Positions 1 through 10,822 of a DNA stretch of 64,000 nucleotides are shown one piece after another. Below the pieces are notes generated by a model that was not told the DNA's origin, did no database searches, and saw only the letters and a list, made by a program, of their open reading frames with translations. Source of the DNA: Taxillus chinensis (taxonomy: Eukaryota > Streptophyta > Magnoliopsida > Santalales > Loranthaceae); NCBI GenBank assembly GCA_023512835.1, contig CM042087.1, positions 13,362,853 to 13,426,852 on the forward strand, written 5' to 3'. A program made the position numbers and the translations under genes. Within the stretch, counting starts at the first letter, position 1. Each line of letters begins with the position of its first letter.

Positions 1-333
1 TACCCCTATGTGTGGTTGGGGTAGCTTATGTGGCTGTGGCTGTGGTAGCCTATGTGGCTGGGGTTGTGGTGGCTTTTGTGGCTTGCTTATGTGTTGTCTA
101 TATTATGAGTACCATAAAGTTAAAATGTTGATTATAAATTATTTGTGTATTATTGTTACGACACTGCATATATGCACTTATCATGTAGATAGTTGGAGCA
201 TGGGATGGGTCGGGGAGACATGATCCCTACTGAGTTGTGGTTGCTCACCCCTCCTGTTGTGATTTGTTTTTCTTTTCAGGAATCTATAGGCGTTAAGCAG
301 GGCACCAAGGTGGAAGAATGAGTTTATTGTTTT
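1..333 (+). mobile_element. LTR-A: 3' part of a Tekay-like LTR, left piece
   Basis: The segment matches the downstream half of the Tekay-type LTRs seen elsewhere here. It shares the block around GAGCATGGGATGGGT, CTCACCCCTCCT, a T-rich tract ending in CAG (286-288) and GGCGTTA. It opens with a glycine-rich-looking TGTGGCTGTGG tandem stretch (about 10-90), the variable repeat zone of this LTR class. It is interrupted at 333 by the TRIM and resumes at 14471. Positions 1-255 are almost identical to 13824-14078. Confidence 0.8.
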
Positions 334-530
334 TGTAGAGTTTGAGGACTTTGCAAGTCCCGCATCGGCTGGGGAGAAGAACGAAGCGTGCCTCTTAAGA
401 GGGCATGGAGACCTCTCCTGGCACAAGGCCTTTTGGGGTGCTTGTGTGGCACTGCCAAGAACAAAATCGGGGATTGGGCTTAGGCCCTGAACCGGACAAT
501 ATCATGCTACGGGGGACTTGGGCTATTACA
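334..530 (+). repeat. TRIM 5' LTR (197 bp)
   Basis: Starts TGTAGAG and ends TTACA. Its first 157 bp align without gaps to 606-762. Confidence 0.9.
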
Positions 531-532
531 GA

Positions 533-544
533 TGGTATCAGAGC
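533..544 (+). other. TRIM primer binding site (tRNA-iMet)
   Basis: TGGTATCAGAGC lies 2 bp after the 5' LTR. It is the standard plant initiator-Met complement. Confidence 0.92.
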
Positions 545-605
545 TAGGGACCGGGTCGGTGTGTCATAGTCCCACTGGGATGTGGGCCTCCTAAGGGAGG
601 TGGAT

Positions 606-762
606 TATAGAGTCTGAGGACTTTACAAGTCCCACATCGATTGGGGAGGAGAACGATGCGTGCCTCTTAAGAGAGCATAGAGACCTCTCCTGGCACAAAA
701 CCTTTTGGGGTGCATGTGCGGCACTGCCAAGAACAAAATTGGGGATTGGGCTTGGGCCCTGA
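606..762 (+). repeat. TRIM 3' LTR, first 157 bp
   Basis: Begins TATAG (the terminal TG has become TA) after the purine tract at 593-605. It is homologous to 334-490 and is split after CCCTGA by the Athila-1 LTR. The remaining 37 bp or so are at 14429-14465. Confidence 0.88.
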
Positions 763-1715
763 TGACCCGCATAAATTATGTCTGAAGGTTTTGCAGCAAG
801 TGCACTGGTCAAGTAATAAAATGGAGTATTAAGACTCCGGTTGTCGAACCCACAGGGAGGTAGCTAATGCTGTTAAGCAGCAAGCACTAAGCTAACAAGT
901 TGATTTTATGTCTGGACAATTGATGTTTGTTGTGCAAATATTTTGAACAAAAAAGATATTAAATCGAATGTTGGCAAGCGGTTGGTATAGACATCTAGGG
1001 TCACAATGTTTACCACCCAATCGATTGTACTAATCTGGTTATGGCTCTTGTTCTTGATTTATGTTCTAGTTCAAGTTCATGTTGATTATCTCCTACCTAT
1101 CTTACATTTGGTCCATGCTAAGATAGATTTAAGGCTTTTATCCCATTTGGTCCATGTGAATAAAAGTGATCAAGGTAGATAAACAATCTAATAGTTGCGG
1201 ACTTGGTCCATCATGCAATATTAAATCTAATTCACTAGTGTTCCACCCTAGACAAGGGCTAAGATTACCTAATCATGCATAAATCAGGCATTTGCTTTCA
1301 TACAAGTGAATTAAACAAGAACTGAATTCTATTTTATTGAACAACCATAACCAAACTGACTACAATTTATTGGGGGCTACATTGCTCCCCTAGACTAACA
1401 AGACTACTCCATAATCATGACAAAAACAATAACAATCATAGGAAAGAACATGATTACAGTACCAGGACAATAAAGGAAGACCCCAAGATGAACCAGGACT
1501 CCAGCCTCCAAAGACTCCGGCGTGCTACTGCCCAAACTCACTCCTTGCCAAGGACAATCCGATCTTTTAGCAATGGCTATAGCTCTTTTCAGAACTCAGA
1601 TCAGATTCTCCCACTCAAGATGATTTACAATGCCTCCAAAGACCCCTATTTATAGGTTTTAGTGGGCCAACTTAGGGTTACAAAAGGTGTGCCCTAATTA
1701 TAAATGTGGTCGCAA

Positions 1716-1735
1716 CCAAAATGACATCGTTTTGG
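1716..1735. promoter_or_regulatory. Decayed ACGT-core palindrome in Athila-1 LTR
   Basis: CCAAAATGACATCGTTTTGG. The intact versions at 46256-46275 and 53298-53317 are perfect 20-bp palindromes with a GACGTC core, a bZIP-type target. Here two CpG-derived changes break the symmetry. Confidence 0.6.
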
Positions 1736-1869
1736 TTAGTGACACTAATCGACGTTCTAGGCGAAATAAAATTCAAACTACACCAAATTTGACCCCAGTT
1801 CTTTAGAGGAAAATGATTAAAACAACAAAATACATCATTGGGAGCACAAATATGCTTGCACGTGAGAAT

Positions 1870-2007
1870 GCACGTGAGAAGACCCTTTTCACGTGCAGCT
1901 CCAATTTGACTCCAATTTGCTCCAAAGCTTCCTCTTGAGTTGTAGAAGGCATCCATGCAATAAAATCCGTGCACGTGAGAATGCACGTGAGAAGGCATTT
2001 CACGTGC
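1870..2007. repeat. Two GCACGTGA hairpin modules in Athila-1 LTR
   Basis: At 1870-1896 and 1983-2007, GCACGTGAGAA is followed a few bases later by TTTCACGTGC, giving arms of about 10 bp round a short loop. Each is preceded by an extra GCACGTGAGAAT half. Confidence 0.75.
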
Positions 2008-2266
2008 ACCTTGATTTTGCCTTCATTTTGCTTCCATCTTCTTCCTATAGCTTCCTTGTGAGTTGATGGAGTGATCTAGCCAAAGTGTGTGGGACAAGGT
2101 TGCTCCAAAACCTGCCAAAAACACTCAAAAAGTACCACTGTACACTAAACAGGGTCTTCCTAGGGGTTAGAGCAAATATGTCGAAAATAACATGCAAATA
2201 GGTACAAAATATACGCTAAAACACCCTATATAAGGCATAGGATAACGGCATAAATGCACGTTGTCA

Positions 2267-2278
2267 AATTCCCCCATA
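2267..2278 (-). other. Athila-1 polypurine tract
   Basis: On the minus strand TATGGGGGAATT abuts the LTR start TGACAACG. This fits the plus-strand primer of an LTR retrotransposon and fixes the orientation as minus. Confidence 0.85.
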
Positions 2279-3622
2279 CTTGAACCTTTGCTTGTCCTCA
2301 AGCAAAAAAGAAATAAACACACGATCAAAACCAAAAAGACGAATAAACTAACAAACAAGAGAGGCATGGTTTCCCAAGGCATACAATCCTATCATGATGA
2401 AGTAGACATTCCAATAGCTAAAAATGAATCATAAGTTAATCAACACATGCCCTTACTATTAAGTCCAACAACCATGTAATGTCGTTACTAACAGTCCAGA
2501 TAGAAGCAAACATGCCAGGATAAAATGAACTTAGCTCCCCCTGAAAGTCCGCACCAAGGTTAGAGCAGCCTCACTTAAATGTCACTTTGTTTTCTCTCCT
2601 TTTAGGCCCTACTATCAATGCCTAGCAGCTAAGGATTTACTCTTTCACCCACTACTAACTATTGATTAAGTTTTGCCACGTAAACATAAGAGATCCCCAC
2701 TGTGCTCGTCAAGGGAGACACACCCTCTAGTCTACTTTAGGACCAACACTTGGAGCTAAAGATGGAACCTCACACTTGTGAAACAAATTGCAAGACAAAC
2801 AGCTTAGCCATTATGGCGGCACCACGAAAACAAAAATACATAGAAACAGTAAGCCATTGTGGCTTTTATTCTGGCAAACACCTTTTTTTTTTTTTTTTTT
2901 TTTTTTGCACACTTATTTTTAGTAATAACCTTACAAGGTTGCATTTTATGCTCTCCCTTGATGGATTATTCACTCTGCTATTGTCCTCACACAAGCCCCC
3001 TTTTTTTTTTTTTTTTTTTTTTTTTTGACAAGAACTAGAACTGAGCGAGAATATTGGAATCGCGAACACCATACACCAAACACTGAGCACAACAGGTACT
3101 TCTTATGCCTAAGTAACTCCAACTATCAAATAGCTAGTAATGAATATTAAGAGCGAATTGATAACCCAATAACCCATAAAATACACTCAAAGGTAAGATA
3201 ATGGTGCTCTCAAAAAGTATATGCCTATTCTGCACTCAACTTCAGGGTTTACAAAGCTCATCCTAACATAACATGCTCAGCTTTACTATTCAAACGTCAG
3301 CTCCAAAATCATGGTGATATCATTCAACAAGTAAAGACATGCTCAACTAACTTATAACACACCTTAACAAGTGAAACATCTTTATCACAACAAGATACTA
3401 AGGTGGTCAGTAAAGGCAACCAGAATCGTCATACCTTGGTAGCCATTGCACCTCACAGGCAAAACAAACATTCACCGCAAAAACATAAAATAAAAGTAAC
3501 GCACGCAGGCAACCAAACAAGCAACCGGTTCAAGGGAAATCCCCCCCATACTTAAACGAAGCGATGTCCTCAGAGCATGGAAAAAGTAAAAGGAAAAAGA
3601 GCGTTACCGGTTGGTGGGAAGG
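2279..3622 (-). other. Athila-1 non-coding region between ORF3 and 3' LTR
   Basis: No supportable ORF. It is homologous to 46821-48150 in Athila-3, so it is ordinary 3' interior of the family. It holds two long poly-T runs (2883-2906 and 3001-3026) that are shorter or absent in the Athila-3 copy. Confidence 0.75.
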
Positions 3623-5903
3623 CTATAGTAGAAGATAACATGGGCCACCAGCCGAGGTTTCTCCTGTGAGTGCCCAAGTATCCTTATGCTGTAATAGAGC
3701 TATCAAATAATAGCAGACAAAAATCCCACAACTGAATTGATCAGGTTGTTGGGGAAGCTCCATTTCATTGAAGTGCACCAGAGGTAACTTGGATGTCAAC
3801 AGCCCTTCTTTTCGGAGTGCGGTTTTGATTTTTTTCAAGAAACCATGGACCAGCTTCTTCTTTCGTGTGGAAAACCCATGGGCTTGGCTCGGGTCATAAA
3901 GGACGGCATGGCCCACATCAGGTCCAACTGCAAAGAGTACAAAGTGTCGTTCAAGGAGGACCGGTATAAGAACCTCGTGGACCTGGTGCCAAGAGCGATG
4001 TCCTTCTCGGCTCCATTCATCCGCCGGCGGAAGATATGTTCCTCTAAGGGCTGCTCATAAATCTCACACGACATGATAGAAGTGTCCTGAGCCATAGGGT
4101 AGTCGTTGGGCTCGGCTTCCACCACATGTCGCATCGTACGGCAAGAATAAGTCAACGTCATTGGAAGATAAGTACTCATCGACTAAGATACGCCGTAAAT
4201 AAGATGACGTGAAGACTTCGAATCACGTGTAAAACGGGCTTGCAAGGTGTCTCCATAAGTAAACTGCTGAAAGCCAGTGTGGCATCAGCGGTGGAGAGGG
4301 CCGGATGAAGATGAATATAAACGGGCTCCCCTAGGTCATCGTCCTGGGGAGCTTCGGAAGACGCGCCAGACCACCATTGCAACGGCTGAATTAAGGGAAC
4401 TAGGGCCTGTGAAGAGCTGGGCCCGGCTGGTGGTGGGACATAAACCGGAACTTCTGGAGGGAAGGGTGACGCGGTATAGGGCTCCGCCTCTTGCGGATAC
4501 CGTGGATACTCCGGTGTCTCTTCGCCATGCGCAGCCGTGTCTTGTCGCAGGAGGTGACGGTGCGTCAAATAGATCCTCCACAGGAGGTGTAGGAGTTGTC
4601 TTCTTTTTTTTTTTCCCCAGGGCTTTCCAGATCTTACCGAGCAGCCCTTTGACTTCCTTCTGCTCCTTGAGGATTAGAGTTTGATTTTTCTTCAACAACC
4701 CGATCTCCTGAACGGTTTCCGCCTGTGCCTCTTGTAGTTGAGCAGTTTGCTTCCGTAAGTCTTCATAAGAAGCAGCAGGAGTTGGCTCCGGGGCTTCCCA
4801 TGGTCGGGTAGATGGATGAGACGTTGCTTGTTGATCTTGAGTGATGTACTCGAGCAGCTCATCCAGCTGAAGTCTCGTGATGTGGCCATTAGTGAAAGCC
4901 CGAGTTAAGAACGTCAACTTCACCGATAACTTGGCCATCGATGCCTTGGAAGAAATTGTAGATTTCCTCCTTGTGAACATTGAACCGCATGTACATGGCA
5001 GTCAACCGGAAAATGTGCTTGTCGGCGGGCATTCATGGGAGTGGAGGTGTCTCGAAAGCGCTCCGTGGGTCGCTCCATATGCACGCTATGACGTGAAGGC
5101 CGTGGTGCAACGTGGATACTATCTCCCCATTTGCCCTTGTAGCTAACTCCTAAAGCACCCTCTGGATGGAGAACTTGTAACCGCAAGTTATCCGGGGAAC
5201 ATGGTGGGGACTACTTGAGCACTAAGATGACCATATTGATATTGCGAAGCATGCTAAGTAGTCGACCATATAAGCATTTATGAATATCCCGTTTCCACAA
5301 TTTAAAAATTTCCAGCCCAATCAATGTGTAACCGGCGATCGATGCAAAACATAAACTCCAAATGGGCTTTAGGGACCGAGTCTACGCCACTAGTTTGTAA
5401 CAAGAAGCACCTCCCTACCAAATTGGCAAGGCAACGGTATTTCCCGTGAAATCCTTTTTTAGTAAATTGCCGACGTTTCCCAAATTCCTTATTATACTTG
5501 TAAAGCTCTACCATATTCTCCTAAGGTCAATGCAGGCTTTGCATGCATGGGCTTATGCAGATCAAAGCAATCTCTCAACAAAGCAAGGGGAAATAGAAAT
5601 TAAGACACCTTGAACCTCCCCAATTATCTCATCATCTTCCTCATTGACATAGATCGACTTATAGAATTCTAACATGGCAGGGTAATACAAATCACACCGA
5701 GCGCATACTAACCGTCGTAGTCCCAACGCCGTGGCTTGGTCATAATTTCTTCGATCCAGATCAAGGGTGGAGGACTCCAGGATCTCCCAATCAAGCACAT
5801 TCCCCACGAAGATGGTGTCGGCATCTCTCAATGCCGAAGGCATAGAGGTAGCAGAGGCTTCGGGACTGCCTTCTCCTTGGCGGGCTCTCCTTGTGTGCAC
5901 CAT
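3623..5903 (-). pseudogene. Athila-1 ORF3 ('env' position): Ulp1/C48-like protease protein, broken
   Basis: This minus-strand reading region of about 2.3 kb lies between integrase and the 3' LTR. It starts at an ATG at 5903 (MVHTRRARQG, basic N-terminus). The first block of about 110 residues carries VLDWE and a conserved YYPAMLEFYKSIYV motif. A lysine- and glutamine-rich, probably coiled-coil segment (about 4980-4620) and a proline-rich linker (about 4560-4380) follow. The C-terminus has PQQPDQFSCGIFVC (about 3770-3730), which matches the catalytic Cys block of Ulp1/SENP peptidases, with YDPSQ upstream as the Asp block. Several frameshifts split it into at least six frames. I see no signal peptide or membrane helix, so an envelope role is not supported. 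Homologues: 48151-49966 and, more divergent, 20620-32540. Protease activity is inferred only. Confidence 0.75.
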
Positions 5904-6922
5904 GACTAAATAGAGAAGAATTTTGCTCTCAAAGAAGAAAGGAGAAGAAAGTATGAAATGTGAGTTTGAAGCTTGGAACTCATTCCCTATTTATAGTGAT
6001 TCGTCTCAAGGGGAAAACACGAAATTAACCCTCTTAAAGTGCTCCATCATTTTCACGTGCAGACCAAAGAAGACTCTAGAAGATGCCAGCTAGCGCCCAC
6101 CGAAATTTCAGACTGATTGGCCAAAAGTAGGTGTGCACGTGAAAAGCGTGTTTTCACGGGCGAGCTTGGATGATTCTAGACTACGCCACTGCTGTCCACT
6201 AAAATTTTAGAGCGAAAAGACGCGTCTATCCCTGTGCACGCGAAAAGTGTTGTCACGGGCAGGTCTCAGAAGGGTCTAGAAGATGCCAGTTGCCTCGGTG
6301 CAAAATGTCAGCTCGATTGGACCATTATACCCTTGTGCACGCGAAAAGCCTTTTCACGGGCAGGGCTTTTTTTTGTCCAAATTTCGCCTGTGGGTCACGG
6401 ATGAATGGTAGATTCATTATAGATGCGAACGTGACAAGCTGATTCTCACGGGCAAGCTGGTTGATACCCTAAATGAAGCCCAATGATGTGGAAATTTGAC
6501 AGGCTAATATCCCATCTCACAAGGACAAAAACGTGTCAGTTAGTGGGCCCAAAATACCATCATATAATCGAGGACTTCATTTCCATGGTTTGGCAAGAGA
6601 TTAGAGTGGGCCCCTCTGATTTAATTTAACTGAATGTGGTTGTGAGCCTGAGAAAATTTAGTTGAAGTTCTGATACACAGGCCAAAGTAAGCCCAAGTTT
6701 AAAGAAGCTTCATCAAGGAATTTGGGCCTAGGCCCTGGTTCAAATGCTGCTAATAAGAGTGAAAACAAAACAGATATGCACTCCCTACAGATTATGGGTT
6801 AAAACACACAATAACACTATTCCAATAAAATAAATAGCATAAAATAAAAAAGGAAGAGAAATCACCATGGGTTGCCTCCCATGAAGCGCTGAGTTTAGGT
6901 CTTAGCTTGACCGTCCCCTCTG
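5904..6922 (-). other. Athila-1 spacer between integrase and ORF3
   Basis: Non-coding, about 1 kb. It contains a cluster of degenerate repeats of about 100 bp (6050-6460) built round hairpins with GCACGTGAAAAG-type left arms. The ORF3 leader (5904-6000) is purine-rich on the coding strand. It is a plausible place for the promoter or splice acceptor serving ORF3, but nothing in the sequence proves this. Confidence 0.65.
6135..6361. repeat. Three hairpin modules in Athila-1 interior
   Basis: 6135-6161, 6236-6260 and 6337-6361 each read GCACG(T/C)GAAAAG, a 3-5 base loop, then (TTT)TCACGGGC. A half-site lies near 6055 and a weaker copy at 6428-6453. The stem matches the hairpin class found in the Athila and Tekay LTRs. 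Confidence 0.75.
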
Positions 6923-7885
6923 TCAAGTTGTGCTCAGAGTGAAATGATCAACCTCCTTAACATGAGCCTGCATGTAGTATGGCTTCACACGCTGACCATT
7001 TACTTTGAAAATTTGTCCAGAGGTTGATTGGAGTTCAACACTACCATATGGGAACACCTTTGTAACAGTGAAAGGCCCCATCCATTTAGATCGCAACTTC
7101 CCAGGAAAGAGTTTAAGTCTGGAATTAAAGAGGAGCACCTTCTGCCCTGGTTCAACAAGAGAGGGGCTGATCTTCTTATCATGTCTGAGCTTAGACCTCT
7201 CCTTGTACAGCTTCGCACTCTCATAGGCATTGAAGCGAAATTCCTCCAACTCATTTAATTGGTGCAATCGTAGTTCAGCAGCAACATTGGGATCCATGTT
7301 CAGCTTTTTAACTGCCCAAAATGCTTTGTGTTCTAATTCAACAGGCAAGTGGCAGGCCTTTCCGTATAGTAGACGATACGGAGACATTCCAATGGGCGTT
7401 TTGAATGCTGTGCGATAAGCCCACAACGCCTCATCGAGTTTTAAAGCCCAATCTTTTCGATTGCCTCCCACTGTCTTTTCCAAGATGTGCTTGATCTCAC
7501 GGTTGGAAACTTCAGCTTGACCGTTTGTTTGTGGATGATAGGCTAAGGTGCGCCTATGTTGCACTCCGTATTTGTTTAAGAGCTTGTCGAAAAGCTTATT
7601 GCAGAAGTGACTTCCTTCATCACTAATAATTGCTCTAGGTGTTCCAAACCGGCTGAATATGTTGCGGCGAAGGAATTTGGTAACCACTTGAGCATCATTC
7701 TTCCTAGTGGGTATAGCTTCAACCCACTTCGAAAGGTAATCAACAGCCGGAAGGATGTAAGAAAACCCATTTGATGGTGGGAAAGGTCCCATGAAATCGA
7801 TTCCCCATATGTCAAAAAGTTCGACTGGCATAATGCCGGTTTGGGGCATCTCTTGCTTCCTTGTAATCCCTCCCTGTTCGTTGAC
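6923..7885 (-). CDS. Athila-1 integrase (core and C-terminal domain)
   Basis: An uninterrupted minus-strand stretch of about 320 residues encodes an Athila-type retroviral integrase, the enzyme that inserts element cDNA into chromosomes. It starts near [11 protein letters not shown]. The catalytic triad is visible: Asp in WGIDFMGPF, Asp in IISDEGSHF, Glu in [12 protein letters not shown]. The core is followed by the plant motif [16 protein letters not shown] and the C-terminal [16 protein letters not shown]. The stop is at 6923. The open frame extends upstream to 8047, but that part does not match the zinc-finger domain and appears frameshifted. It is the last pol domain and is followed by the ORF3 spacer. 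It is the best preserved piece of Athila-1 but cannot be expressed as an intact polyprotein. Confidence 0.88.
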   Translation of the reverse strand, partial: VNEQGGITRKQEMPQTGIMPVELFDIWGIDFMGPFPPSNGFSYILPAVDYLSKWVEAIPTRKNDAQVVTKFLRRNIFSRFGTPRAIISDEGSHFCNKLFDKLLNKYGVQHRRTLAYHPQTNGQAEVSNREIKHILEKTVGGNRKDWALKLDEALWAYRTAFKTPIGMSPYRLLYGKACHLPVELEHKAFWAVKKLNMDPNVAAELRLHQLNELEEFRFNAYESAKLYKERSKLRHDKKISPSLVEPGQKVLLFNSRLKLFPGKLRSKWMGPFTVTKVFPYGSVELQSTSGQIFKVNGQRVKPYYMQAHVKEVDHFTLSTT

Positions 7886-8419
7886 ACCGATCACATGTCT
7901 TAACAAAGGTGTATGTGTCCGTGAACATTGTTGGCCAAGTAAAACCCACTTTGTAGGATTTTTGCCACCGTCCTTTGTACTCCTAAATGGCCAGCATAGT
8001 CGGATGAATGACAATGCGTCGTATGCTGTCCACTTCCTCTTCGGCACACATTTTCGATGATCTGATCAGCACATAGCCGGTATAGAACAGGCTCATCCCA
8101 AATGTATCTTCTTGCATTAAAGAGGAACCTCTTCTTTTCCTGATAAGTGAACTCTGCAGTACATAGTCACATGCATGGTAGTTCACTATATCAGCAAACC
8201 ATGGCGTCTTTGCTTCAGCTACAAAGAGCTGCTCATCAGGGAAGGTGTCAGAAATAGTAGCACCTTGGGTACTACCTTCCCCTAGCTCGAGCCTTGACAA
8301 ATGGTCTGCCACAGTATTAGAAGTCCCCTTCAAGTCTTTAATCTCCAGATCAAACTCTTGGAGTAGCAAAACCCATCTGATCAACCTGGGTTTTGCATCC
8401 TTCTTGCCGAACAAATATC
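7886..8419 (-). pseudogene. Athila-1 RNase H tail and integrase zinc-binding region, frameshifted
   Basis: An open stretch from 8414 encodes [19 protein letters not shown] and [10 protein letters not shown], the conserved end of Athila RNase H. Next come the linker and the start of the integrase N-terminal domain (CAEEEVDSI). The frame is lost near 7990, so the HHCC zinc domain is split before the integrase core at 7885. Confidence 0.8.
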
Positions 8420-9020
8420 TCAGGGCAGCGTGGTCGGTGTAAACAATGACCTTAGTGCCCCGTGAAGATATGACCGAAACTTATCACAAGCAAACACCAC
8501 AGCAAGTAACTCCTTCTCCCGTAGTAGTGTAATTGAGCTGGGCCTCATTGAGTGTGCGATCGCCATAATATATTGCCCTGAAAATTTTGTCCCGTTTTTG
8601 CCCAAGCACCGCTCCGATCGCAAAGTCACTTGCATCACACATCAGCTCAAAGGGTTGTGACCAACCTGGAGCCACTATCACCGGTGCTGAACTGAGCTTC
8701 TCTTTCAACACTGTAAAGGCCTGAAGGCAGTCTTCCGAAAATATGAAAGGAACATCCTTCTCTAAAAGCATGCTTAGAGGCTTGGCAATTTTTGAGAAGT
8801 CTTTGATGAACCGCCGATAAAACCCTGCATGACCCAGAAAGCTCCGGATGCCCTTCACATTAGTGGGAGGAGGTAGATGCTCAATGGTGGAGATCTTTGC
8901 TCTATCTACTTCCAACCCAGCTGCGGACACTCTATGCCCAAGGACAACTCCCTCTTTGACCATGAAGTGACACTTCTCCCAGTTCAAGACCAGGTCCTTT
9001 TCCTTGCATCGGACTAACAC
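8420..9020 (-). pseudogene. Athila-1 reverse transcriptase end and RNase H, broken
   Basis: Frame 9020-8484 encodes VLGHRVSAAGLEVDRAKI, then IRSFLGHAGFYRRFIKDFSKIA, the RT connection region. RNase H begins at FELMCDASDFAIGAVLGQ, with its first catalytic Asp in CDASD. A frameshift near 8600 moves the reading frame, and the fragment 8638-8420 carries [19 protein letters not shown]. Ty3/gypsy RNase H degrades the RNA strand during cDNA synthesis. Order and spacing are normal for the lineage. Confidence 0.85.
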
Positions 9021-9842
9021 GGTTTCCGGATTCCGAGGCGGATGGAAAAAGATGAACCAAATACCGAGAAGTCATCCATAAAGACTTCCATAATGTCCTC
9101 CACTAACCCTTGAAAAATGGCCATCATACACCTCTGGAAAGTAGCAGGTGCATTGCAAAGACCAAATGGCATACGCCGGAAAGCATACGTGCCAAAAGGG
9201 CACGTGAATGTAGTCTTCTCTTGATCTTCCAGGGCAACCGCTATCTGGTTGTATCCGAATAACCGTCCGGAAAACAATAATATGGGTAGCCGGCTAACCG
9301 ATCTAGCATTTGATCAATGAAAGGTAACGGAAAGTGGTCCTTACGCGTGGCTTTATTCAGCTTGCGGTAATCAATGCACACGCGCCACCCGGTCACTGTG
9401 CGGGATGGAATAAGCTCGTTGTTCTCATTGCGTATCACTGTCATGCCACCCTTTTTGGGAACCACTTGCACTGGACTAACCCAGGAGCTATCTGAAATGG
9501 CATATATGATGCCTGCTTTCCTCCACTTCAGAATCTCCTTGCCAACGACTTCCTTCATTGCAGGATTGAGCCTGCGTTGGCGCTCTACAGTAGGAGTATA
9601 AGACTCCTCCATCAGTATCTTGTGCATGCAAACCGCTGGACTTATACCTTTTATGTCATCCAGAGACCACCCCAGGGCCTGCTTATGCTCCCTTAAGACT
9701 TCTAGTAGCTGTCTGGTTTCTTCTACTGTTAAGGACGCAGCTACTATCACAGGATAACGCCCTTGTGTATCCAAGAACTCGTACCTCAGATGTTCTGGAG
9801 ACCCAATGCCGAGACTTTTTATTTCAAGAAAATAACTCATAT
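9014..9842 (-). pseudogene. Athila-1 reverse transcriptase, N-terminal and catalytic part
   Basis: Frame 9840-9241 encodes the protease-RT linker and fingers ([62 protein letters not shown]). A frameshift near 9270 leads to frame 9277-9014, with the Athila palm motif FRRMPFGLCNAPATFQRCM and the catalytic MDD in VFMDDFSVFG. Upstream coding sequence (protease, gag) is absent: homology ends at about 9842, where a plus-strand LTR remnant begins. The 5' half of the element has been deleted. Confidence 0.88.
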
Positions 9843-10822
9843 GGGTATCTCCTTCCTTGATTAAGGAATGATGATTAGTTTGTGAATACTGGCTTCAGTT
9901 ATAAAGGGAGTATGGTGAACCTTAATGCCATGTTAGTTTAAGGAATTGGGGCTTGGGCTCTATGACTTGTTGGGTTCTCACCGTGAAGCACAGATGATGC
10001 TATGTGGTTGACGGGGAAGGCATATGCGCCGATGGTAGGCATGTGTGGCACTGTGGCTAGGCATATTGCGTTGTGGCTGTGGCAAGCATATGCGCCGATG
10101 GCAGGCCTATGTGGCACTATGTCCGGGCATATAGCGCTATGGTAGGGCTGAGTGCCCTGAGCTGAAATCCCATTGAGGATTGTGTTGAGCCGTTGAGCTC
10201 GTGAGCCGTTGAGCTCATGGAGCTAGGGCCGAATGCCCTGAGCTGGGATCCCATGGAGGATCGTGGACAAGCTGTCCTGTGTGGGCAGGCTGGGTCCTGA
10301 TGTTTGTTTACAGGCTGAGTCCTGATGATTGTGCACACTACACAGTGCACGAGTATACAGAGCATGTAGTATAGACTTGTATGTCTGCATGATGTGGATT
10401 TTTGGAGTCACCCACTGAGCTTGTCGCTCACCCCTACTTGTTGTTTACCTTTTTCAGGTGTGACCCAAGACTAGTAGAGGACTTTCTTCCAAGAGGACGT
10501 TCCCACTACTCTGATGTATGATACAGTATTGTATTATGTATTATTTTGTATGATACCCCAGACATGGGTCCATAGACAGTTGTATTTGCATACTATTTGT
10601 GATATGATGTCTATATGACGGTTTGACTTATTATATGCATGATGATATATGGGAAAGTATAGGATTACCCTTGATGTGTGACTATACAGAGTTGTATGAT
10701 TGAGACAGCACCCGCCGTGTAGTCTCTATTGGTGCTAGTCACCAACCCCTTGACCTTTCGGGTGCGGGCAAGGGGAAGTCATGTTCCTGGTTCTGGGTTC
10801 CCTGGAATTTGGGGGCGTGACA
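9843..10822 (+). mobile_element. LTR-R: LTR remnant of another Tekay-like family
   Basis: It ends GGGGGCGTGACA at 10822 like the Tekay LTRs and has CCCCTTGACC-GGGTGCGG near the end. Its GCTCACCCCTACTTG followed by TTTTTCAG (10456-10457) matches the conserved acceptor-like block. Repeats round GGCATATGCGCCGATGG and CCTGAGCTG (10010-10265) occupy the variable zone. There is no PBS after it; the hAT fragment follows directly. The left end is undefined. Confidence 0.7.

Larger units (their letters stand above)
334..762 (+). mobile_element. TRIM (terminal-repeat retrotransposon in miniature), left part
   Basis: A small non-coding LTR element: 5' LTR 334-530, PBS 533-544, a 75-bp interior ending in a purine tract (593-605), and a 3' LTR that starts at 606 and is cut at 762. 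The missing 3' LTR tail lies at 14429-14465. The 5-bp target duplication GTTTT flanks the whole unit (329-333 and 14466-14470). The LTR text (AGTCCCACATCGG, GGGGAGGAGAACGA, GGACAATATC, GGGCTGTTACA) matches from memory a widespread angiosperm TRIM family. It has no coding capacity and would depend on enzymes supplied by other elements. Confidence 0.9.
763..2266 (-). repeat. Athila-1 3' LTR (1504 bp)
   Basis: On the minus strand it begins TGACAACGTGCATTTATGCC at 2266 and ends GGGTCA at 763. It is homologous to the Athila-3 LTR pieces (36349-36558 with 45522-46807, and 53044-53849). It holds a near-palindrome with an ACGT-like core (1716-1735) and two hairpin modules (1870-1896, 1983-2007). Confidence 0.88.

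Noticed and set aside
8..223. Glycine/cysteine-rich ORF of 71 codons (and its twin at 13756-14046)
   Set aside because: It is a reading of the TGTGGCTGTGG tandem zone of LTR-A/LTR-B, with no homology to a protein family and no gene context.
3623..5903. Envelope-like protein
   Set aside because: The position fits env, but no signal peptide, membrane helix or furin-like site is visible, and the C-terminus matches a cysteine-protease signature instead.
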